Shown piece after piece: positions 45,201 through 50,934 of a DNA stretch of 64,000 nucleotides (within the stretch, counting starts at the first letter, position 1; each line of letters starts with the position of its first letter). Location of the stretch: contig NZ_OY986431.1 in assembly GCF_963920485.1 (NCBI RefSeq), positions 2,471,351 to 2,535,350 of the forward strand, given 5' to 3'. Below the pieces are notes generated by a model. It did not search any database. It saw nothing but the letters and a program-made list of their open reading frames with translations, and was not told the origin of the DNA. Source of the stretch: Cyanobium usitatum str. Tous. GTDB lineage: Bacteria > Cyanobacteriota > Cyanobacteriia > PCC-6307 > Cyanobiaceae. The translations under genes and the position numbers were made by a program.

Positions 45201-46070
45201 TTCTCTGAAACTGTTGGTGCCACAGGTGTCCTGCCTTCTAGCTTTGCGGTAGCAACAATTAATTCAAAAAATCGGGCAACAAACCGTACAATCAGCGGCG
45301 TCACACAGGATCAGAACGACCCCTCTAAACTCATCCTTACCCTCACAGGAACCGCTCCAGCAAGCAATGTAAACCTACGGGTTTCCTACACGGATCCTGC
45401 AAACAACCAGACCACAGCGGTTGTTCAGGATGCCGCAGGTAATGACCTTGCTTCCTTCTCCAACCGCTTTGCCGATACCTTCATTACCGGATCCACCACA
45501 ACACTTGCAAGTCAGTACCGCAACCTCACCCTCACGGGCAATGCCAAAGTGAAAGGCACCGGCAATGCACTTGCCAACATCATCACCGGCAACAGTGGCA
45601 ACAACATCCTCTCTGGTCTGGCAGGCAATGACGCCCTGCTTGGAGAAGAGGGCAACGACACCCTGATCGGAGGCACGGGAGCTGATGTCCTTACAGGGGG
45701 AGGTGGCAAAGACACCTTCCGCTATGCACTCACCGATTCGCTACTGGGTACCACTGGAAATCCTGGTTACGACCGCATCACTGACCTTGTGATCGGCACC
45801 GACCGGATTGATGGTCCTCGTGCTGTGAGTGCCACAAACCTCAGAGAACTTGGAGCCGTCTCATCATTAACGCAAGAGGGAATTGCGGCAGTGCTTACAC
45901 CCACCACTTTCGTGAGAAATAGTGCTGCTACTTTTACCTATGTTAGCGAACCAGCAACTAGGACCTTCCTTGCACTAAATAATGGAACCGCTGGATACTC
46001 CAGTACTGCTGATGGTTTGATTGAGATAACTGGTTACTCAGGGGCACTGACCAACTTGGCAATTGTTTGA
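36279..46070 (+). CDS. Giant secreted lectin/cadherin/RTX adhesin
   Basis: 3,263 residues without a signal peptide, so type I secretion is likely. Order: N-terminal domain with LTEELGHHLDG (~106-116); beta-propeller-like repeats (~185-555); cadherin-like repeat (~560-663); five C-type lectin domains (~666-787, 897-1036, 1148-1288, 1403-1543, 1545-1695), the first four separated by three copies of an 'EVKEGSGLFTTSINLSAG' module; an Ig-like part (~1700-1800); a Pro-rich linker (~1929-1961); long Asp/Gly/Thr-rich repeats; three more cadherin-like repeats (~2635-2948); and RTX nonapeptides (~3099-3146). Lectins 1-3 keep the EPN calcium/sugar motif, while 4 has EPS and 5 has RPN. A surface adhesin or sugar-binding protein is inferred. 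No transporter genes are in the window. Confidence 0.85.
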   Translation: MAISNAATNLLSALLPEWHLLLQGWSADGRLTTAAQEALLLNGEPGALSDLTNQWSAGEFGALPPIVLLSAADINGALGAYALSTGTIYLNADWLAGATKDRVIAVLTEELGHHLDGLLNAVDTPGDEGEYFARLLSGELLPDAQKNALRTSPDSGKILIQDSLTSVENASLSVSTAWIRQFGTTGYETSYGVAAASDGKIWTASAGRYLVDGAPKTNDSDNLITIFNSDGTTYTTINSGPIGTQIIQGISASGSNIYVAGQTIAGTIDGQVNSWGKTGYLTSYDLAGNKIWTRVLPGYTGTRSVTSDSSGIYVSGFTYFGLNGTPSLGGADAFLAKFDTQGSLLWTRTIGGNGEDANGGTNQVSGNGTYIAVAGYTNQPIDGQTEASGGFISLFTASGTKFWTRMRTDGIGPIYTASDNSLYFAGVKAGTSDIYITKLDATGSQVWTNTYGTAGTDNPVQISINTAGELFVLANTTGAFPGYVNSGGIDNAFLRINTVTGSLIAASQWGSSVSEESIQFSLADDGSLFVAGSVQASLPGNIFGGGTYDPYLIKFVLNNGPTDLTFTSSGIAENSAASTVIGTLSSTDPDSGSSFAYALATGNGTNDADNALVDIVGNEVRVKSGALIDFETNPLLNLNIQVTDNGGQTYTKAVTASVIDVNEKTVIRANSLYTTVNGPTWTQAEANSVANGGHLTTINDLAENIWVEQKFSTGVDTSAFIGLRETSQGVWEWVSGESNGFTNWAPTEPNNYNGWSEDYGVMYLPSGLWNDSLEQDPNNYFNGIAEIPLSLSITRTGEVKEGSGLFTTSINLSAGTQASGNLADGSQVWWKVTGITADDLASGTLSGTGTIQNGKLDIQHSLKVDADLGESFEVSVFSDALMTQQIGAMSSVAIAENRVIRGNSIYRIVDGPNWTQAETNAVAIGGHLVTIESAAENSFVTNSFAGISTGSVDGLALYIGYTDRVSERIWQWVSGSTSTYQNWAVGEPNSGGNPTSGTGEDYAVIYPTANKYGVPGVWNDLDEIPSLVSQGIAEIPLTLSITRQGEVKEGSGVFTTSINLSAGTQASGNLAEGAQVWWKITGITADDLASGALSGTGTIQNGKLDIQHSLVIDADTGEQFQVSVFSDALMTSQYLIGSKSSVAISENIVIKGNSIYRIVDGPSWTQAEANSVVLGGHLTTIGSLEENTWLSDKFGNVGRSPLSSLAPNQIPGDGYSLWIGATDSLVEGVWTDPTGSPLTFTNWSTNEPNNVGWYDPSGEDYAAMAGFTWIDLGTNPPNSDHAFTGIAEIPLSLSINRQGEVKEGSGLFTTSINLSAGTQASGNLAEGAQVWWKITGITADDLASGALSGTGTIQNGKLDIQHSLAVDADTGEQFQVSVFSDALMTSEFQVGITQSVAISERVMVRGNSFYTIVNGSTWTQAEANAVALGGNLVTINDAGENAYLLTGQNRAINALSGDGFFWLGIQDADDNGTYTWSSGQQTGYASWFTNEPSGIDVFGPENYGFTINFLDGDPSVSQNGYWYDTTVDGNGLIPKGIAEIPFIRRGDSAYVIVQGPTWEAAEANAVALGGHLVTINDAAENEWISRTFADTNKGYEPYPNNPQPINGDIYWTGLYKVAGGTWKWASSEAFTFSNWGQNRPNQAWGFTNEAVEMIVEAYPEWYKTNPGTEWTASAGDWSNAPANITRYGIAEIKLAPNIEHTGSPTLAGNFKVGQTISIDASEIQDGDNFAAYTPTYVYSWEVTGDNGGTWTPISTSDATDGNSTYTLTAGEVGKQIRGVVRYLDGHGTYEIVATDKSSAVTYPAANYDQNNNLIITAPGAGTIDGIPFTSTYSIDLGLGPDTATLTSAAGTNTGMTVEGGAGIDTLNGNENNNVLVLTGENQGTLDGLAFSAFENVDLKAGDDIVYILPGGSLTGLLNGGGTKKIVYLPPGAPVPPPGGVITPPVTPPTTPPITIAPPPPGFDIDGGYNYIYLNDNANILTLTGAGSGVVDGTNFTNFYAVDLRGGADIATINAGGSLLGTLAGGDGTDTLNLNSGANSLSIDQTLSGTAAGTSISGFESINLLDGNDTAVFSINSSATAPAFRQSLTLDGGTGTDALTLKLTKAELDYLSSAETLSALTTYLSNPTNQSITLALSTLDLTLTGFESSNLFLPDGDLPDLNPATLSLQFLDTAFSATLPTASTGSIAINNAADFNGTIPITYGPASTNGLYGTLAVSSAGLSTYTGNGTAIKNQSTSTLTDTFQVSATDGNTTKTADYNVSIANPTAENTLLITATSSGSIDGISFGSTATSGPYAGTLLSSIDLGAAADTATLTDGAGTTAALTLNGGAGFDRLNGNASANNLIITGLDQGTLDLVSFSSIENIYLEGGNDTVTIQAGGRLSGILDGGAGSNTLTVDGSYTISIGDGGTIVIDNGSGGGGSFSGFQNIGGGGGGSGTPQNNSLTLNTNSNIVAITGPNSGTADGTAFTNISDINLAAGDDYAILAAVGSLTGTLSGGTGTDDLTLSSAINTVVLSQSGAGTATSSGNAVSTAFNGFEIIRLDAGNDIADLDLNGTTALTTKRQLRLDGGLGSDQLTLRLNALERQNLISTGQLAALQTYISNPNGQTLTVSLLEVDLVLAGFETAVLYTPNQAPTDLTFTSSGILENSSAGAVIGTLSATDPDSGSSFAYALATGNGTNDADNALVDIVGNEVRVKSGALIDFETNPTLNLNIQVTDNGTPGLTYTKAVTTAVLNVNEAPTDLTFTSSGIAENSAASTVIGTLSSTDPDAASSFTYALATGNGTNDADNALVDIVGNEVRVKSGASIDFETNPLLNLNIQVADNGTPGLTYDKAVTAAVLNVNEAPTDLTFTSSGIAENSSAGAVIGTLSATDPDAGSSFTYALVPGSGGNDADNILAEIVGNQVRVKSGAAIDFETNPLLNLNIQVTDNGTPGLNYTKAVTAAVLDVIETPTDTTPPTISSISTQGTTVALKFSETVGATGVLPSSFAVATINSKNRATNRTISGVTQDQNDPSKLILTLTGTAPASNVNLRVSYTDPANNQTTAVVQDAAGNDLASFSNRFADTFITGSTTTLASQYRNLTLTGNAKVKGTGNALANIITGNSGNNILSGLAGNDALLGEEGNDTLIGGTGADVLTGGGGKDTFRYALTDSLLGTTGNPGYDRITDLVIGTDRIDGPRAVSATNLRELGAVSSLTQEGIAAVLTPTTFVRNSAATFTYVSEPATRTFLALNNGTAGYSSTADGLIEITGYSGALTNLAIV
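37965..38158 (+). repeat. Mosaic cadherin repeat (copy 1)
   Basis: Bases 37965-38048 are identical to 44505-44588 and bases 38035-38158 are identical to 44257-44380. Copy 1 is therefore a patchwork of two downstream repeats some 6 kb away. Confidence 0.85.
38646..40446 (+). repeat. Three-copy module between lectin domains
   Basis: Near-identical ~300-bp units at about 38646-38930, 39391-39690 and 40147-40446, each following a lectin domain. They encode the 'REGEVKEGSG...SVFSDALMT' module. Confidence 0.8.
44179..45125 (+). repeat. Three tandem cadherin-like repeats (copies 2-4)
   Basis: Units of about 310 bp at 44179-44490, 44500-44808 and 44815-45125, each beginning PTDLTFTSSGI and ending with an ALNVNE-like strand. 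They share long identical stretches with each other and with copy 1. Confidence 0.8.
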
Positions 46071-46076
46071 GGATGT

Positions 46077-46240
46077 TTAACCATCCCGAACGCTGATGGA
46101 GATCTGCTTCATTACTCAGCGGTGGCATCGGAACCCCTTGAATCAAAGTCCCAGGCGCCTGCTGCTGAGGTTGCTGCTTCCTCCTGCCTGAGGAGGGCGA
46201 CAGCATTGACGGGGTCAGGGGGCTGGAGTTGCGGGGGTGA
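46077..46240 (+). pseudogene. Third Rad52-like fragment
   Basis: The 3' part only: LTIPNADGDLLHYSAVASEP then LESKSQAPAAEVAASSCLRR, after which a one-base insertion in the G-rich end destroys the ELWG tail. It begins about seven bases after the stop of the giant gene. Silent positions differ from both other copies, so it has its own history. No start codon; not expressed as a protein. Confidence 0.75.
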
Positions 46241-46258
46241 TGTAGGAAGAAACCTGCA

Positions 46259-46690
46259 TTAATCAATATCGTGGTAGTTCCCCTGGGCATCCGTATACCC
46301 CCTGAACCGACGCCCCTTTGATGGGTTGTAGCGTTTGGCGTAATCAACACTGCTGGTTTCTCCGGAACCATTTGCAAAGGTTCTTCCATCACGACTCACA
46401 CCAAATGGTTGCCTTGATGCTGCTGCTGAACCAGGAATACTGGATTGGCTCCCACGCTCTGCCTTGAACTTCACCTGGTCCCACTTCAGTCCATTTTGCT
46501 TGCGAAGATCATTTGCTTTTGACTTTGCTGCTTCAAACCCTTGAATGCCCCTTGCCAGGACTGCATTGGTGTCTGTGCGAAAGACATAAAAGGAGAAATC
46601 CTCAAGGAGAGCAAGTCTGGTTTGATACCGCTGCTCCCTGAGAACTGCCTGTACTGTTTTCCAAATATGGTCCTGCGTTCTGTCAATCAA
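46259..46690 (-). CDS. Hypothetical protein
   Basis: 143 residues. The N-terminal half is helical (HIWKTVQAVLREQRYQTRLA), the middle is Ser/Ala-rich, and the C-terminus has an aromatic, basic end DYAKRYNPSKGRRFRGYTDA. Not recognised. It is divergent from the small gene at 46731 with 40 bases between the starts, so the two may share a control region. Confidence 0.6.
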   Translation of the reverse strand: MIDRTQDHIWKTVQAVLREQRYQTRLALLEDFSFYVFRTDTNAVLARGIQGFEAAKSKANDLRKQNGLKWDQVKFKAERGSQSSIPGSAAASRQPFGVSRDGRTFANGSGETSSVDYAKRYNPSKGRRFRGYTDAQGNYHDID

Positions 46691-46730
46691 AATTGCGGAT
46701 AGAATAAACTCACAGATATTTATTCACCCT

Positions 46731-46907
46731 GTGAGCGTCCGCATTATCATTCAGTGGCAGGATCAGTTCGGCAAATGGCAGCGGTTTCAGGAGAAGCACA
46801 ATACCGCTGATGCCTTCCGAACTGCCCAACAACGAGCACGAAACACAGGCAAGCGACACCGCCTGGTAGATCAATCAGGGGCACTTCTGGACTTGATAGA
46901 ACCGTAG
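46731..46907 (+). CDS. Small basic protein, IQWQ family
   Basis: 58 residues, GTG start, MSVRIIIQWQDQFGKWQRFQ then EKHNTADAFRTAQQRARNTG and a tail ending LLDLIEP. A recognisable partial copy is fused to Rad52-like sequence at 35574-35681, which confirms that this is a real gene family. A short beta strand and a basic helix are predicted, so nucleic-acid binding is possible. Its 3' end overlaps the opposite gene at 46871 by 37 bases. Confidence 0.6.
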   Translation: MSVRIIIQWQDQFGKWQRFQEKHNTADAFRTAQQRARNTGKRHRLVDQSGALLDLIEP

Positions 46908-47290
46908 GCACTAGTTGATACTCCTACAAGACGCTGTGGTGCCCTGCAGTTGTGTCCCTTGCCCGTTGTGCCCGAATGCCACCTCTCACGCCTGTATGCC
47001 TCTCCTAGGTCAGGATTGAGGGCACTAATGAGGTTGCTAAAGGTCTTACCATTCATACACTCGACACTACCCTTCTTGGCACAGTAGAAGACCCAGGAGT
47101 GCTGAACAGAATTCCAGAGTAGTGCTGCTTTTCGGTGCTTCTTCTTTGCCTCTGAGCGCCCTAATGGACCACAAAACGGACAAGAGAATGTCAACTTACC
47201 TATACCACCTGAAACAGAAACTTCTTTGTTATTCTCAAGATAATGCTCTATCAATAACAGCCTATATCTTTCGTCAATTACTGATTCCAT
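46871..47290 (-). CDS. Zinc-ribbon protein, primase-like
   Basis: 139 residues. LTFSCPFCGPLGRSEAKKKH (about residues 33-52) and the later HSWVFYCAKKGSVECMNGKT give a C-x2-C...C-x7-C pattern like the zinc-binding domain of DnaG-type primases and related phage proteins. The primase catalytic domain is absent. The C-terminal 30 residues are basic. The codon use is AT-rich and phage-like. Function not assigned. Confidence 0.55.
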   Translation of the reverse strand: MESVIDERYRLLLIEHYLENNKEVSVSGGIGKLTFSCPFCGPLGRSEAKKKHRKAALLWNSVQHSWVFYCAKKGSVECMNGKTFSNLISALNPDLGEAYRRERWHSGTTGKGHNCRAPQRLVGVSTSAYGSIKSRSAPD

Positions 47291-47702
47291 AATACTTCTA
47301 CTTGCCTCTATCGATAAACTCTATGTTGACATTATAAGGCAATTTCTCTATTCAGTCAACTTGACAAATGTTGTATTTGGGAGTAGAATAACTATGCACT
47401 AGTTTCAGGACTGGTATAAGTGTAATATCAAAGTCTTATATATACTATGTATCGTTTTCAACAGGTTATAGGAACTTTATTGAATTGCTTTGCTGCTGTC
47501 TTCTGTTCTCAAGTGTAAATCAATAGGTTGCCGAAGGCAATGTCCGAAGGACATTCCACTAAGACACTGCTCTAAACCCCTATAAGTTGCTTTAGAAATA
47601 CCTTATAAAACATAAGTAGAGTGTTTAGAGACCCCACCGGAATGCCCGCAAAGACTGCAGTTGATAAGGTTTCACAGGAAATACTTTATACTTTGATACC
47701 CC
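47291..47702. other. AT-rich intergenic stretch with a short hairpin
   Basis: No gene is supported here. A 7-bp perfect hairpin aatgtcc-gaa-ggacatt lies at 47539-47555. The stretch contains several TATA-like runs. Confidence 0.5.
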
Positions 47703-47710
47703 TATAAATA
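47703..47710 (+). promoter_or_regulatory. T4-late-type promoter box TATAAATA
   Basis: TATAAATA, the late promoter consensus of T4-like phages including cyanophages, sits 24 bases before the ATG of the first gene of a four-gene small cluster. An AT-rich stretch can give this word by chance. Confidence 0.4.
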
Positions 47711-47733
47711 CCTTAGTCATCCATAGCAATAAA

Positions 47734-47934
47734 ATGAGAGATCAGTCTGGTGCAATAAGAGAACAAGTATCCTTCAAGCAACGAGAGCAGCACATTAGGG
47801 ACTCCTGGACATTTCTTTGTACTCATTACCAATTGAACAAATCAGACCTGGTGAAGTATCTGATAAAGAAAGAAGAGTTTTTCCTGAAAAGACCCGAAAC
47901 AGTTCCTTCTGGATTCATCAAGGAATGGTTATGA
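47734..47934 (+). CDS. Small hypothetical protein, gene 1 of 4
   Basis: 66 residues, charged and helical (HIRDSWTFLCTHYQLNKSDL, then VKYLIKKEEFFLKRPE). Its stop overlaps the next start (ATGA). Not recognised. Confidence 0.6.
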   Translation: MRDQSGAIREQVSFKQREQHIRDSWTFLCTHYQLNKSDLVKYLIKKEEFFLKRPETVPSGFIKEWL

Positions 47935-48107
47935 AAACTCAAGAACATATACAACAACGAATCAGTTTTCTTCAACGGCAACTGGATTCACTGGAGCACT
48001 ACTTACCTGAGACCTATCAGTTCCTGATGGCAGAGATGGACCATCAGCAGTGCAACCTAATGGAACTGAGAATCCAGGACTTCTACGAGAACCTAATAAA
48101 TGACTAG
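47931..48107 (+). CDS. Small hypothetical protein, gene 2 of 4
   Basis: 58 residues, MKTQEHIQQRISFLQRQLDS then LEHYLPETYQFLMAEMD. A heptad-like pattern suggests a coiled coil. It overlaps gene 1 by four bases and gene 3 by eight bases, which is strong support for translational coupling. Confidence 0.6.
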   Translation: MKTQEHIQQRISFLQRQLDSLEHYLPETYQFLMAEMDHQQCNLMELRIQDFYENLIND

Positions 48108-48252
48108 TAAAACCAGGATTCTGATGCGTGAAATCCAGAACAAGGTCAAAAGCACCATTACTGGTCAGAAAGAGTTTCCAAATGACGATGCCGTTATTGA
48201 TTATGCAATCAAGACCATCTATGAGCAAATGAAGAAGCAAAAAGTCCTCTAA
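48100..48252 (+). CDS. Small hypothetical protein, gene 3 of 4
   Basis: 50 residues, MTSKTRILMREIQNKVKSTI then TGQKEFPNDDAVIDYAIKTI. A basic N-terminus and a helical C-terminus. Accepted because it continues the overlapping series and has no stop in a short AT-rich setting. Confidence 0.5.
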   Translation: MTSKTRILMREIQNKVKSTITGQKEFPNDDAVIDYAIKTIYEQMKKQKVL

Positions 48253-48266
48253 GTGACCTAAATCAT

Positions 48267-48614
48267 ATGAAAAAGAAGAATGCAGATAAAGTCAAAAGTA
48301 TATTTTCTATTGAGCACCAGTATCAAGATGCACTCAAGCACCTGACGCCAGAGCAACTAGAAGGTGCCCTGAAAATGCTCAAGACCATTCAGACAGCACT
48401 GGAGCGGGGTATTAGTGACTATGCCATTGACCTGACTCACGACTTATTGGACGATGAGACACCCCAGATTGTTCGTACCTTCTGGTTCAGTAAAGGAATG
48501 AGGGATTATTACTTTTGCATTGATGGCACAGGAATGATTCGGGGAATTGAGCAAGCAATGCCCAACCACCTCCTTGATCAGATCATTAGTGCCCTTGACT
48601 GCATTTATGAGTGA
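48267..48614 (+). CDS. Hypothetical protein, gene 4 of 4
   Basis: 115 residues. LTPEQLEGALKMLKTIQTAL is helical, followed by YAIDLTHDLLDDETPQIVRT and a beta-like FWFSKGMRDYYFCIDGTGMI. Not recognised. It begins 14 bases after gene 3. Confidence 0.6.
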   Translation: MKKKNADKVKSIFSIEHQYQDALKHLTPEQLEGALKMLKTIQTALERGISDYAIDLTHDLLDDETPQIVRTFWFSKGMRDYYFCIDGTGMIRGIEQAMPNHLLDQIISALDCIYE

Positions 48615-48692
48615 GGGAATCGCAGTTGAAAATCAATGGGTCCCCGTAATCTATAAAGTGTTACGGGCGACCTCAAAAAAATCCGCCAAAAA

Positions 48693-49637
48693 CTATTTAC
48701 TCATATAGGTTGTCAGGACCTCATCTGCCATGGCATCAAATCCAGCAATCTGAGGTCCCCAAGTTGGTATGAAAACATCAAGAATCCTTTTCTTCAGTTG
48801 AAACCGTTCTGCTCTTGAATCAGTCAAGTTAAAGTCGCGGGCAATCTTCAACAAGTAAGCACGACCAAATTGCCTCCAGAACTCAATCTTGACTTTACCG
48901 ACCAGATTCTGAAAGAACCCCGTGAAAGTCGCTTTGGGTCCTTCAATCAAATCAGAAGCACTGCGAATGCCAAAGCGTGACTTGAGTTCCTCAGGAGCAC
49001 CAGACACCACGGCAGCGATCTCCTGCATCAAGTGCTCTTCAATCTGTGATGCCAGTGCCTTCCGAGCATCTGCCTTCAGTCCTGCCTGCTTGACCCCGCC
49101 TTTGCCTTCAAGCACCTGAGCCCCGAACTCTGCTGCCGTTTCCTGCAGAGCACTCAGGAGGATCTTGTGTTGCTGTGGTGTCAGGTCATCAGGGAGTACC
49201 AGGGTCAAAGGTATCTCCTTCCCAATACCCGTTCCTCTGAGGCGATATGCCTTCGTCCAGTCCAGCAGGGAGCGACTAGAGGCACCACCAGTAACAAGGT
49301 CCTCTTCTGCAACAGCGGCACTGAACTCCTCATCCTTCATTACCACCAGGGCATAAAGGGCGGTGTAGGAGGCAGGCAGAGACTTCTCAGGCAATCCCTT
49401 GAGATTCTCACTGCGGGCAATGGCAACCAACTTGTCCCAGACCTTTGGGTGCAGTTTCTGGTTGTCCTGAAAAGTGCTGATGGTGCCTTTAACCCAGGAG
49501 GCATTGGCAGCGGCAACCAGACCAGCAGTCACCAGAACCGCAGCACCATTCCTGCCAAACCGATCCTTGGAACCCAGTGGAGCAGTCAGGCGGTCAGCAA
49601 GTTCTTTTGTGGTCGGACAGGGGGGCAGGTCACTCAT
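48693..49637 (-). CDS. Hypothetical protein, 314 residues
   Basis: The N-terminus has SKDRFGRNGAAVLVTAGLVA followed by helical segments, a middle LTLVLPDDLTPQQHKILLSA, and a C-terminus ending AMADEVLTTYMSK. I do not recognise the family. Two copies of a 17-bp repeat lie 15 and 65 bases upstream of its start and may control it. GC content is closer to the core than that of the genes to its left. Confidence 0.65.
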   Translation of the reverse strand: MSDLPPCPTTKELADRLTAPLGSKDRFGRNGAAVLVTAGLVAAANASWVKGTISTFQDNQKLHPKVWDKLVAIARSENLKGLPEKSLPASYTALYALVVMKDEEFSAAVAEEDLVTGGASSRSLLDWTKAYRLRGTGIGKEIPLTLVLPDDLTPQQHKILLSALQETAAEFGAQVLEGKGGVKQAGLKADARKALASQIEEHLMQEIAAVVSGAPEELKSRFGIRSASDLIEGPKATFTGFFQNLVGKVKIEFWRQFGRAYLLKIARDFNLTDSRAERFQLKKRILDVFIPTWGPQIAGFDAMADEVLTTYMSK

Positions 49638-49651
49638 TGATGAACACTAGC

Positions 49652-49718
49652 ACGGGAACGCGCAGAGGATGTGCCACTCGCCGAACTGGTCGCCTTAGCT
49701 GACGGGAACGCGCAGAGG
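49652..49718. repeat. Two direct repeats upstream of the 314-residue gene
   Basis: acgggaacgcgcagagg at 49652-49668 and again at 49702-49718, spaced 50 bases start to start, about five helical turns. They are candidate binding sites for a regulator. The rest of 49638-49900 holds no supported gene. Confidence 0.6.
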
Positions 49719-49930
49719 TCGTATATTGGGTACAGCCGAGGGGAGGACCCCGACCACCGCTTCAAAACCGAATACGCATTACCCGCAAGGGTTTCACCTT
49801 TGACCAGACATTCCCGCCCTGGTCGTCTTATCAGCACTGGTATTCACCCGCTGGCAGTTGCTGCTTTTCACTCCTGGAACGCAGACACTATTTTCTGGAG
49901 AAATGCTATACACTATCTACCCTTATACTA

Positions 49931-50752
49931 ATGACTAAAGGATTTGGATCGCAAAATTGCGAAGGAACCGACGAGACTATCGCCAATCTCCGGCAAAATC
50001 GGAAACTTCTTCGCAATAACTTCACTCAGAAGCGTGACGCATTTAAGTCTGGATGGCTTGCTCAGTATCAAGACAATCAGTACGAAAAGTCTCCCGAATA
50101 CAGCCTCTATAAGCCCTACAGCGAGCATTCTTGCTTGATTGCCGAAAAGCCTAGCAAGTACTCTACAGTCGGGCACCATAATGAGAAGTTACTGTTCTTT
50201 GCGAATACTGATTTCTGGAGTGTATTGGTAAAACAATACAATCTAAAGAACAAGCTCTCGTTTGAGCATTCCTATAATGGTGAGTTGCTACCTAAGCAAC
50301 GCAAGAAAATTGAGTTTCAGTTCTCGGTCAAGGTCGGACCTTATCCATTTTTTATTCCGACTTTGATCAAGCAGCGTATTTGTTCTTGGCACGGGGCTGA
50401 TGCTTATTCGACCTGGCGCGAACTGGTAAAGGCAGACCTTCCTAATTTGATGCCTTATCTCTCTGCTTACAATCCGCCTGAAAATCTTCACTCGATTGTA
50501 TCCGAGGATTCTTCGGCAAGAGTCTGCCAGTCAGTTGGTCTTCCAGTTCAGCACGGCGTTGCATACTGGCTCAAGCAGAAGAAAGACAACTTCCAGCCAC
50601 AGGTTCTTACTGATGTGGTCGGGGGAACTGCGGTCAGCGGTCTCAGTTATCCGACCCATTACAGCCAACTTTCATATCCAAATCTTAGTATTATGGATCA
50701 TTTCAACAATTCTTTTAATAGTACTTTTAAGAAGTTACTGCAAGTGAATTAG
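49931..50752 (+). CDS. Hypothetical protein, 273 residues
   Basis: AT-rich. Aromatic-rich segments (YEKSPEYSLYKPYSEHSCLI, KVGPYPFFIPTLIKQRICSW) and no membrane span or signal peptide. Not recognised. The promoter TGcTATACACT at 49904-49914 has the same extended -10 shape as those in the left part of the island. Strong AT bias suggests a phage or foreign source. Confidence 0.65.
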   Translation: MTKGFGSQNCEGTDETIANLRQNRKLLRNNFTQKRDAFKSGWLAQYQDNQYEKSPEYSLYKPYSEHSCLIAEKPSKYSTVGHHNEKLLFFANTDFWSVLVKQYNLKNKLSFEHSYNGELLPKQRKKIEFQFSVKVGPYPFFIPTLIKQRICSWHGADAYSTWRELVKADLPNLMPYLSAYNPPENLHSIVSEDSSARVCQSVGLPVQHGVAYWLKQKKDNFQPQVLTDVVGGTAVSGLSYPTHYSQLSYPNLSIMDHFNNSFNSTFKKLLQVN

Positions 50753-50934
50753 GGTCTAGCAAAGTACGCCCATTATCAAGATTGATTGACCGCCTTATCA
50801 GGAACGCCGCACTCGGTCAATGTGCGGCAACTCTCCCTCGGGAGGCGTGATAAACCGCGCTGCTTTGGCAGAACATATTGACCGTCCACCCCACTCTTTG
50901 TAGCGGGATCTTTATCAACTCTCACAAAAGAACA

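Noticed and set aside
36279-46070. Repeats in the giant gene as a possible CRISPR array
   Set aside because: The units are ~300 bp, lie in one continuous reading frame and encode protein domains.
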